Origin: an uncultured Actinomycetes bacterium
GTDB taxonomy: Bacteria; Actinomycetota; Actinomycetes; Nanopelagicales; Nanopelagicaceae
Direction: 5' to 3'
DNA length: 5,129 nt
Assembly (NCBI GenBank): GCA_937860175.1
Contig: CALMBJ010000251.1
Location: forward strand, 1 to 5,129
In this document: positions 1 to 5,129 of the stretch, piece by piece
Position numbering within the stretch: position 1 is the first letter of the stretch
How the letters are laid out: each line of letters begins with the position of its first letter
The notes under the pieces: model-generated
Told to the model about the DNA's origin: nothing
The model's input: the letters and a program-made list of their open reading frames with translations, nothing else
The model's database searches: none
Position numbers and translations under genes: made by a program

Positions 1-45
1 GATTTCTGCCTGTCTCGTGGGCTCGGAGATGTGTATAAGAGACAG
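1..45 (+). other. Untrimmed Nextera i7-side sequencing adapter
   Basis: This is synthetic sequence, not genome. Positions 1-3 (GAT) match the end of the Illumina P7 primer. Positions 4-11 (TTCTGCCT) match the Nextera i7 index N703 as I remember it. Positions 12-26 are the constant GTCTCGTGGGCTCGG. Positions 27-45 are the 19-bp Tn5 mosaic end AGATGTGTATAAGAGACAG. The order P7 tail, index, read-2 adapter, mosaic end, insert is exactly that of a Nextera library molecule. Genomic sequence therefore starts at 46, and the left edge is a library fragment end. Read through on the minus strand, the adapter stays open in the dnaK frame and adds a false tail [15 protein letters not shown]. Confidence 0.98.
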
Positions 46-931
46 CTGCTTGGAATGGCTTCTTGCAACGCTCTAGTAGCGCAGCTGTTAGCTGCTGGAA
101 CTGTGCACGTGTAATTGTTTCATCCATGAACAGTGGATTCTTTTCAGCATCTACTGTGATGTATGGAAGATTAACTGAAGCAGATTGTGATGAAGATAGT
201 TCGATCTTTGCCTTTTCAGCGGCTTCACGAACACGTTGCATCGCCATCTTGTCTTTTGTTAAATCAATTCCATTTGCAGATCCAAATGTTGTAACTAGGT
301 GATCAACAAGTGCCTGATCCCAGTCATCTCCACCAAGGTTGTTATCGCCATTGGTTGCCTTAACTTCAACAACACCATCGCCGATTTCTAGAAGTGAAAC
401 GTCAAATGTTCCACCACCAAGGTCGAATACAAGGATTGTTTGTTCCTTGTCAGCCTTATCTAATCCGTATGCGAGCGCCGCAGCGGTTGGCTCGTTGATG
501 ATACGAAGAACATTTAGTCCTGCGATCTCGCCAGCTTCCTTTGTTGCCTGACGTTGCGCATCGTTGAAGTAAGCAGGAACTGTAATTACCGCATCAGTTA
601 CTGTTTCTCCAAGGTATGCCTCTGCATCGCGCTTTAGCTTCTGCAAAACACGTGCTGAAATTTCCTGTGATGTGTACTTCTTGCCATCGATATCAATGGT
701 CCAGTTAGTACCCATGTGACGCTTAACGGAACGGATTGTGCGTTCTACGTTTGTCACTGATTGGCGCTTTGCGACCTCACCTACGAGGACCTCGCCATTT
801 TTTGCGAAAGCCACGATCGATGGGGTGGTGCGTGCACCTTCTGCGTTGGCGATAACCGTTGGCTCGCCACCTTCAAGAACAGATACGCAGCTGTTAGTTG
901 TACCGAGGTCGATTCCGACTGCTCTAGCCAT
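46..931 (-). CDS. dnaK: Molecular chaperone DnaK (Hsp70), N-terminal 295 residues, 3' end missing
   Basis: DnaK is the ATP-driven cytoplasmic Hsp70 chaperone that works with DnaJ and GrpE. Only the nucleotide-binding domain is present, about 295 of the usual 600-odd residues; the rest is lost where the adapter begins. Visible Hsp70 signatures are the phosphate-1 loop IDLGTTNSC (residues 7-15), [14 protein letters not shown] (118-131), [11 protein letters not shown] (146-156), and the phosphate-2 loop [10 protein letters not shown] (170-179) with the conserved Thr175. The stretch around residues 70-92 lacks the insert of Gram-negative DnaK, as in Gram-positives. The wording of segments such as [22 protein letters not shown] (start near 226) is strongly actinobacterial. 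The ATG at 931 is well supported: AAAGGAG (940-946, minus strand) lies 8 nt upstream and the protein begins [10 protein letters not shown] as expected. It is transcribed away from the etfD-like gene. HspR control is inferred from the upstream repeats. Confidence 0.98.
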
Positions 932-939
932 TATGTGTG

Positions 940-946
940 CTCCTTT
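940..946 (-). promoter_or_regulatory. Shine-Dalgarno site of dnaK
   Basis: The minus strand reads AAAGGAG, then 8 nt, then the dnaK ATG. It is the only strong ribosome binding site in the window; the three downstream plus-strand genes have weak or no such site. Confidence 0.85.
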
Positions 947-986
947 TGTCCCTCTCGAGCCTGATTTAGGGTCGAGGCCTGCTGAA

Positions 987-1007
987 CCTGAGTCGATCAT
1001 ACCCAAA
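987..1007. promoter_or_regulatory. Second, degenerate HAIR-like half-site
   Basis: CCTGAGT-N7-ACCCAAA has the HAIR spacing; the left arm has one mismatch (6/7) and the right arm is poor (5/7). Its centre lies 23 bp from the centre of the main operator, about two helical turns, so tandem binding is possible. Its left arm is also one arm of the perfect 11-bp inverted repeat at 985-995/1022-1032. Confidence 0.45.
996..1001 (-). promoter_or_regulatory. Candidate -10 element of dnaK
   Basis: The minus strand reads TATGAT, one mismatch from TATAAT. It sits between the half-sites of the inverted repeat, so repressor bound there would cover it. A start near 990 would leave a leader of about 59 nt. 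No good -35 hexamer is seen 16-18 bp upstream, where the sequence is GC-rich operator, so the call is tentative. Confidence 0.35.
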
Positions 1008-1009
1008 AG

Positions 1010-1030
1010 GTTGAGTCGGGGCGACTCAGG
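1010..1030. promoter_or_regulatory. HAIR-like HspR operator
   Basis: The sequence GTTGAGT-N7-ACTCAGG matches the HspR-associated inverted repeat consensus CTTGAGT-N7-ACTCAAG with one mismatch in each 7-base arm. Its core, TGAGTCG-GGG-CGACTCA (1012-1028), is a perfect palindrome with a 3-base centre. It lies about 80-100 bases upstream of the dnaK start, where HspR operators are found in Streptomyces and mycobacteria. HspR is a MerR-like repressor that needs DnaK as co-repressor. The hspR gene itself is not in the window, so assignment rests on consensus and context. Confidence 0.8.
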
Positions 1031-1107
1031 TTTCTATCTCGTTGAACACTTAGGTTAAAGAACTTATTCCCGTAGTCGGTTTCTTAGCCTGGAACCTCGA
1101 ACCTCGC

Positions 1108-1136
1108 TTCGAAATCGGTCGGCTCGGACATAGCCT
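1108..1136 (+). promoter_or_regulatory. Possible promoter giving a leaderless etfD-like mRNA
   Basis: TAGCCT (1131-1136) fits the loose actinobacterial -10 pattern TANNNT and sits 6 bases before the ATG at 1143, placing the transcription start at or next to the start codon. TTCGAA (1108-1113) lies 17 bp upstream as a weak -35. The gene has no Shine-Dalgarno sequence, and leaderless mRNAs are common in actinobacteria. The match is weak. Confidence 0.3.
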
Positions 1137-1142
1137 TACCCC

Positions 1143-3188
1143 ATGAACCTCACGCTCGCCGCGATCTCGTATGGCATCACCGTTGTTGCCCTTGTCCTTT
1201 TAGCTATCCGCACCAAGAAGCTGATCGGTATCTATAAGAAGGGTCAACCAGATCCAACGCGTGGCAACGATAAGAAGCAGCGGTTCAAGATGGCCTTTGG
1301 TGAAATCTTTGGTCACACAAAGATGTTCAACTTTACTGTTGTTGGTTTTGCGCACTGGTTTGTCATGATCGGTTTCTTTGCTCTGTTTGGAACTTTGATC
1401 ACCGCATATGGTCAGTTGATTGATCCACGTTTTGCGCTGCCATACATCGGACATTTCTGGGTTTATGAGTACCTCACCGAGCTAGTTGCATGGGCAACGG
1501 GAATCGGAATTGTTGCGCTGATTGGAATACGTCAGGTAACTCTTCGCCGCAACAAGCGTTCTCGTTTTGCTGGCTCTGGAAATGGCAAGGCGTATTACGT
1601 CGAAGCGACAATCTTGCTCATTGTTTTCTGTGTCATCGCACTACGCGGTTTAGAGGGCGCGATCTCTGATTACACATCATGGAACCGCCACTTCATTACA
1701 ACCTGGTTTATCGCAGCGATGTTTAAGTCGATGACATTGACTCAGCTTGAGACATGGATCCAAATCGTTGCAGCGATCAAGATCGTTGGATCGATGACCT
1801 GGTTCATTGTTATCGCAAGTAATTTAACGATGGGTGTTGCATGGCACCGTTTCTTGGCGCCCTTCAATATCTTCTTCCGTCGTAACGCTGATGGAAAATC
1901 ATCACTAGGTGCATTGCCACCGATGATGTCCCATGGCAAGGAAATCGATTTTGAGGATCCAAAGGAAGATGATGTCTTTGGTCTTGGAACACGTGCAGAT
2001 ATTTCCTGGAAGGGTCTGCTCGATATGTCTACCTGTACCGAGTGTGGACGTTGCCAGTCGCAGTGCCCTGCTTGGCACACTGAAAAACCATTGTCACCAA
2101 AGCTTTTAATCATGGCTATGCGTGATCACGCCTTTGCTAAAACCGTTGAAAATGAGGCGCTGGTTGGTGAGAACTCACCAATTAGTTTGGATGTTTTGTG
2201 GTCATGTACAACTTGTGGTGCTTGTGTGAATGAGTGCCCTGTTGATATCGAGCATGTTGATCACATCGTTAACATGCGTCGCTTCCAGGTTCTTGTTGAA
2301 TCAGAGTTCCCATCAGAACTTGGTGGAACATTTAGAAATCTGGAAAAGGCTGGTAACCCTTGGGGTGCTAACCGTTCAGATCGTGAAGCGTGGATCGCAG
2401 AGTGTGACTTCCCAATCAATGTTGTTGAAGGCGAACTTCCAGAAGAGGTTGAGTACTTGTTCTGGGTTGGTTGTGCCGGTGCATATGAAGAGCGCGCAAA
2501 GAAGACAACCAAGGCGGTTGCAGAGCTGCTGTACATGGCTGGCGTTAACTTTGCAGTACTTGGCAAGAAGGAAACATGTACCGGAGATCCTGCACGTCGT
2601 GCAGGTAATGAGTTCCTGTATCAAATTCTTGCTCGTGAAAATATTGAAACATTCAAGGAAACATTTGGTGATCGACCAAAGGGTAAGAAGAAGGTTGTTG
2701 TTACCTGCCCTCATTGCTTTACAACAATCGGTCGCGATTACGGACAACAGGGTTATGAACTTGAAATGGTTCACCACACCCAGTTGCTGAATCAGCTATT
2801 GCGTGAAAAGAAGTTGCTACCGATCAAGATGTCACATACTGCAATGACTTTCCATGATCCTTGCTACTTGGGTCGTCACAATGAGATCTACCAACCACCA
2901 CGTGAGATTCTGGAAGCAACTGGTGTTGAGTTAACTGAGATGCCACGTAACAAGGAGCGCTCATTCTGCTGTGGTGCAGGTGGTGGACGTATGTGGATGG
3001 AAGAGAAGATTGGTACTCGAATCAACATCAACCGTGTTGAAGAGGCGATTGCAACGGGTGCAACTGAATTGGCTGTTGCCTGTCCTTTCTGTCGCGTTAT
3101 GACAAGCGATGGAATGAACGCGAAAGAGTCTGCGGTTGAGGTATTAGATGTTGCCCAGGTTTTGCTGCGCTCCGTCAAAGAGTCCTAA
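1143..3188 (+). CDS. etfD: EtfD/EMO-like membrane-bound iron-sulfur oxidoreductase (heterodisulfide reductase-related)
   Basis: The likely role is passing electrons from reduced electron-transfer flavoprotein to menaquinone at the cytoplasmic membrane, as proposed for mycobacterial EtfD (Rv0338c) and the EMO enzymes of fatty-acid-degrading syntrophs. The N-terminal third is a NarI/DsrM-like membrane domain with hydrophobic segments near residues 4-22, 64-88, 106-129, 151-169 and 206-230; His71 and other helix-associated histidines could bind haem b. Two ferredoxin motifs follow: C298-C301-C304-C308 and C355-C358-C361-C365, each with a final CP. Two cysteine-rich CCG domains come next. The first has C444, C479, C522 and C525, with CTG in place of CCG. 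The second is canonical: C574, C609-C610, C647 and C650, spaced CX34CCX36CXXC. The ATG at 1143 is fixed by an in-frame stop at 1131 and no alternative start nearby. No Shine-Dalgarno is seen. The family level is sure; the ETF partner is inferred from homologues, and no etfAB genes are in view. Confidence 0.9.
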   Translation: MNLTLAAISYGITVVALVLLAIRTKKLIGIYKKGQPDPTRGNDKKQRFKMAFGEIFGHTKMFNFTVVGFAHWFVMIGFFALFGTLITAYGQLIDPRFALPYIGHFWVYEYLTELVAWATGIGIVALIGIRQVTLRRNKRSRFAGSGNGKAYYVEATILLIVFCVIALRGLEGAISDYTSWNRHFITTWFIAAMFKSMTLTQLETWIQIVAAIKIVGSMTWFIVIASNLTMGVAWHRFLAPFNIFFRRNADGKSSLGALPPMMSHGKEIDFEDPKEDDVFGLGTRADISWKGLLDMSTCTECGRCQSQCPAWHTEKPLSPKLLIMAMRDHAFAKTVENEALVGENSPISLDVLWSCTTCGACVNECPVDIEHVDHIVNMRRFQVLVESEFPSELGGTFRNLEKAGNPWGANRSDREAWIAECDFPINVVEGELPEEVEYLFWVGCAGAYEERAKKTTKAVAELLYMAGVNFAVLGKKETCTGDPARRAGNEFLYQILARENIETFKETFGDRPKGKKKVVVTCPHCFTTIGRDYGQQGYELEMVHHTQLLNQLLREKKLLPIKMSHTAMTFHDPCYLGRHNEIYQPPREILEATGVELTEMPRNKERSFCCGAGGGRMWMEEKIGTRININRVEEAIATGATELAVACPFCRVMTSDGMNAKESAVEVLDVAQVLLRSVKES

Positions 3189-3260
3189 ACCCAAAGAAAA
3201 CTAAGCGTAAATACCACCCATTCTCAGCAAAGGCTCAGGCTATGAGAGCATTCTCTGGTC
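3189..3260. other. Short spacer between the etfD-like gene and the response regulator
   Basis: This 72-base gap shows no hairpin followed by a T-run, so there is no evidence of a terminator and the regulator may be cotranscribed with the gene before it. It contains CATTCTC twice (3219-3225 and 3249-3255), 30 bases apart, and a small CTCA-N5-TGAG inverted repeat (3234-3246). No convincing promoter is seen. Confidence 0.6.
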
Positions 3261-3974
3261 ATGACTACAACATTAGACAAGAACAGCCAGCGCATTCTCG
3301 TTGTTGATGACGAAGCCAGCATCAGCGAGCTTATTTCTACAAGCCTGCGTTTTGTGGGCTTTGATGTCCGCACTGCGGCCAATGGTGCAGAAGCACTTCG
3401 TGTAGCTGAAGATTTCAAGCCACATGCAATGGTTCTTGATGTCATGTTGCCTGATCTTGATGGTTTTGAGGTGTGCAAGAAGATTCGTAATGAAGGTGTT
3501 GATACAGGAGTTTTATTCCTGACCGCTAAAGATGGCATGGAAGACAAGGTCAAGGGTTTAACTCTTGGCGGCGATGATTACATGACTAAGCCGTTTTCAT
3601 TGGAGGAACTTGTTGCACGTTTGCGCGCGCTTCTCCGACGCACAGGTGTGGATCAAATTGATGTTGATGATGAAAAGATGCGCTTTGCCGATCTTGAACT
3701 TGATGAGGCAACTCACGAGGTTCGTCGTGCAGGTGAGCTACTAGATCTTTCACCAACAGAGTTTGCGCTACTGCGCTACTTAATTATTAACGCCGATCGC
3801 GTTGTATCAAAGGCACAGATCCTTGATCACGTATGGCAGTACGACTTCCGTGGCGACATGGGAATCGTTGAAACCTATATTTCATATCTGCGCAAGAAGG
3901 TTGACTCCTTTGAGCCACCACTAATTCACACAGTCCGTGGAGTTGGTTACCGACTACGGATTCCACCTAAGTAG
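3261..3974 (+). CDS. OmpR/PhoB-family response regulator
   Basis: This is the DNA-binding output protein of a two-component system and is full length at 237 residues. The receiver domain (about 10-122) has the acidic pair D16-D17 in RILVVDDE, the phosphoacceptor D60 in VLDVMLP, T88 in the LTAK segment, and K110 in the DDYMTKPF motif. A short linker leads to a winged-helix DNA-binding domain (about 140-234) with LSPTEFALLRYL, the recognition-helix region VETYISYLRKKVD and the terminal wing HTVRGVGYRLR. The segment KAQILDHVWQYDF resembles actinobacterial TrcR/TcrA and CutR-type regulators, but I cannot choose an orthologue. The ATG is the only plausible start, because an in-frame TGA lies at 3243-3245. 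The ribosome site is weak (GAGAG, 12 nt upstream). It is followed after 3 bases by its kinase. Confidence 0.96.
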   Translation: MTTTLDKNSQRILVVDDEASISELISTSLRFVGFDVRTAANGAEALRVAEDFKPHAMVLDVMLPDLDGFEVCKKIRNEGVDTGVLFLTAKDGMEDKVKGLTLGGDDYMTKPFSLEELVARLRALLRRTGVDQIDVDDEKMRFADLELDEATHEVRRAGELLDLSPTEFALLRYLIINADRVVSKAQILDHVWQYDFRGDMGIVETYISYLRKKVDSFEPPLIHTVRGVGYRLRIPPK

Positions 3975-3977
3975 TAA

Positions 3978-5129
3978 ATGAGATCACGCAAACTCAATAC
4001 AGATTGGACGAATTCAAGTCTTCGAAATCGTTTAACGATCGGAGTACTCGTACTTTCTGCAATTGGGTTTGTGGGAGCTGGTGTTGGTTCACAAGCTTTA
4101 CTTCGTGATTACTTGATTAATCAGGTAGATGAACAACTGTTAAGCGTTATCGCTGGTACCGCTGAACGTCTTGATCAAGCTGGTATTGAACGAGATAGTG
4201 ATGATGATCCTTCAGCTACTAGAGCGGTTACGCCACTTAATCGTGTTCCAACATCTATCTCGGTAACGGTTTTAGATCCATTTGGAAACCTCATCGGAGG
4301 TATTGGTGGTGACTTTAACTCCAATCAAATCACTGATTATGTGAAGGGTTTGCTGCCTGGACAGGTAGATGCGTACGGAAGCAAGCCCTTTACCATTGAA
4401 GCACCCGGCTCTGATTTCCGAGTCGCAACAACTGTTTTGCCTTCCTCTTTAGGTTCGGTGATCGTTGCTCAATCCTTGGCTGATTTTGATAAGACCACCC
4501 GCCAAATTGGAACTGTCTTCTTAATTATCGGAAGCTTTGTTTTGTTGTTTATCGCCTTTGCATCAAGACAAGTGATTAAGGTCGGTATGCGACCCCTAGA
4601 AAAAATTGAAGAGACAGCTGAAAAAATTGCAGCGGGTGATCTCTCGGCCCGTCTTGATAACTTTGAACCGGATACTGAAGTTGGGCGATTAAGTACCTCA
4701 CTCAACATAATGCTTACCCGCATTGAAGAGGCTTTTGATGCCCGCATGCGCAGCGAGGATAAGTTACGTCGCTTTGTGGCAGATGCCAGCCATGAGCTAC
4801 GTACACCGCTAACTGCGATTCGTGGTTTTGCCGAGCTACATCGTCAAGGCGCAGTACCTGATGGTGAAAAGACAAATGAGTTAATCGCACGCATTGAAAA
4901 GGAATCGATGCGCATGGGTTACTTAGTTGAAGATCTTTTGATGCTGGCACGTATGGATCAATCACGTGAACTTGTAATTGCCGATGTAAATTTAAGTGAG
5001 TTGGTACAAGAAGCGGTTACATCGGCACAAGTTGCAGGCCCTGATCACACAATTACAACAAAGATTGCATCTGGCGTAGTAGCCAAGGTTGATGCCGATA
5101 AGGTTTATCAAGTAGTTACAAATCTTTTA
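3978..5129 (+). CDS. Sensor histidine kinase, partner of the preceding regulator, 3' end missing
   Basis: This membrane sensor kinase should phosphorylate the regulator encoded just upstream. The visible 384 residues include a short cytoplasmic tail, TM1 (about 20-42), an extracytoplasmic sensor region of about 130 residues with an acidic stretch ERDSDDDP (71-78), TM2 (about 177-196), a HAMP linker (about 197-250, with MRPLEKIEETAEKIAAGDLS), and a HisKA dimerisation domain with the H-box FVADASHELRTPLT (phosphoacceptor H272). The sequence runs out at VVTNLL, the beginning of the N-box, so the ATP-binding G boxes are not seen. The reading frame stays open to the last base. The start is fixed by an in-frame TAA at 3975-3977 directly before the ATG. 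The 3-base spacing after the regulator stop suggests translational coupling. The sensor region matches no input domain I recognise, so the signal is unknown. The domain order is like TrcS/CutS and other actinobacterial kinases. Confidence 0.96.
   Translation, partial: MRSRKLNTDWTNSSLRNRLTIGVLVLSAIGFVGAGVGSQALLRDYLINQVDEQLLSVIAGTAERLDQAGIERDSDDDPSATRAVTPLNRVPTSISVTVLDPFGNLIGGIGGDFNSNQITDYVKGLLPGQVDAYGSKPFTIEAPGSDFRVATTVLPSSLGSVIVAQSLADFDKTTRQIGTVFLIIGSFVLLFIAFASRQVIKVGMRPLEKIEETAEKIAAGDLSARLDNFEPDTEVGRLSTSLNIMLTRIEEAFDARMRSEDKLRRFVADASHELRTPLTAIRGFAELHRQGAVPDGEKTNELIARIEKESMRMGYLVEDLLMLARMDQSRELVIADVNLSELVQEAVTSAQVAGPDHTITTKIASGVVAKVDADKVYQVVTNLL

Larger units (their letters stand above)
985..1032. 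repeat. Perfect 11-bp inverted repeat upstream of dnaK
   Basis: AACCTGAGTCG (985-995) and CGACTCAGGTT (1022-1032) are exact reverse complements separated by 26 bases. A third related half-site, TTGAGTCG (1011-1018), lies in between in the same orientation as the left arm. The right arm can pair with either of the other two. This may be a cluster of HspR half-sites or an RNA stem in a dnaK leader. Confidence 0.9.
932..1142. other. Divergent intergenic region between dnaK and the etfD-like gene
   Basis: These 211 bases carry the control signals for both divergent genes and no convincing gene. The dnaK-proximal half holds the ribosome binding site, a candidate -10 and the HAIR-like repeats. The etfD-proximal half holds a 7-bp tandem repeat (GAACCTC at 1092-1098 and 1099-1105) and a short TCGAA/TTCGA inverted repeat (1097-1101 with 1108-1112), neither with a clear function. 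An open frame crossing from inside dnaK to 1058 on the plus strand is an antisense shadow. Confidence 0.85.

Noticed and set aside
27..45. Tn5 mosaic end as a sign of a natural transposon
   Set aside because: It is joined to the Nextera constant region, an index and the P7 tail in library order, so it is an adapter and not a mobile element.
1012..1028. Palindrome as a transcription terminator
   Set aside because: There is no T-run on either side, and it lies in a divergent promoter region matching the HspR operator consensus.
63..1058. Plus-strand open frames overlapping dnaK (63-302, 339-551, 738-1058, 761-964)
   Set aside because: They are antisense to the unmistakable dnaK coding sequence, have low-complexity Ser/Arg-rich products, and match no protein I know.
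1092..1105. Tandem GAACCTC repeat as a regulatory element
   Set aside because: Two 7-base units are too little to separate from chance, and no known binding site matches.
2230..2790. 186-codon plus-strand open frame inside the etfD-like gene
   Set aside because: It lies in another frame of a gene whose cysteine motifs run straight through this stretch; its product shows no recognisable domain.
1200..3178. Minus-strand open frames opposite the etfD-like gene
   Set aside because: They are antisense shadows of a well-supported coding sequence, with no ribosome sites or recognisable motifs.
3224..3553. Minus-strand open frame opposite the start of the response regulator
   Set aside because: It is antisense to the receiver domain, whose key residues D16, D17 and D60 are all intact in the plus-strand frame.
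4469..4965. Minus-strand open frames opposite the histidine kinase
   Set aside because: The plus-strand kinase frame is open throughout and contains the HAMP region and H-box; the antisense frames are incidental.

Overview
This window looks like the end of a metagenome or single-cell contig from a low-to-moderate-GC actinobacterium. The DnaK fragment reads very like mycobacterial DnaK and lacks the insert found in the N-terminal domain of Gram-negative DnaK. The dnaK upstream region carries an HspR-type (HAIR) operator. The membrane iron-sulfur reductase and the OmpR-family regulator are also actinobacterial in type. The many A/T-ending codons (GC somewhere in the 40s by eye) are unusual for the phylum and would fit freshwater plankton of the acI/Nanopelagicales kind. 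That placement is inference.

Layout. Positions 1-45 are not genomic: they are untrimmed Illumina Nextera i7-side adapter, with the tail of P7, an 8-base index and the Tn5 mosaic end. From 46 to 931, on the minus strand, lies the first 295 codons of dnaK, cut off by the library fragment end. Positions 932-1142 form a divergent intergenic region with related half-sites (TGAGTCG/CGACTCA) that make a HAIR-like operator and a perfect 11-bp inverted repeat. On the plus strand follow a 681-aa membrane-bound heterodisulfide-reductase-like iron-sulfur protein of the EtfD/EMO type (1143-3188), an OmpR/PhoB-family response regulator (3261-3974), and, three bases after its stop, a sensor histidine kinase (3978 to the end) that breaks off inside the N-box of its ATPase domain.

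How they work together. DnaK is the general Hsp70 chaperone, probably controlled by HspR. The EtfD-like protein probably passes electrons from reduced electron-transfer flavoprotein (acyl-CoA oxidation) to menaquinone. The regulator and kinase form one two-component system of the actinobacterial TrcR/TrcS or CutR/CutS general type; its signal and targets cannot be read from this window.

I found no mobile element, CRISPR array, RNA gene or undescribed defence or biosynthetic system. The points most worth attention are the adapter chimera at the left end, the operator architecture between dnaK and etfD, and the EtfD-like protein with one altered cysteine-rich domain.
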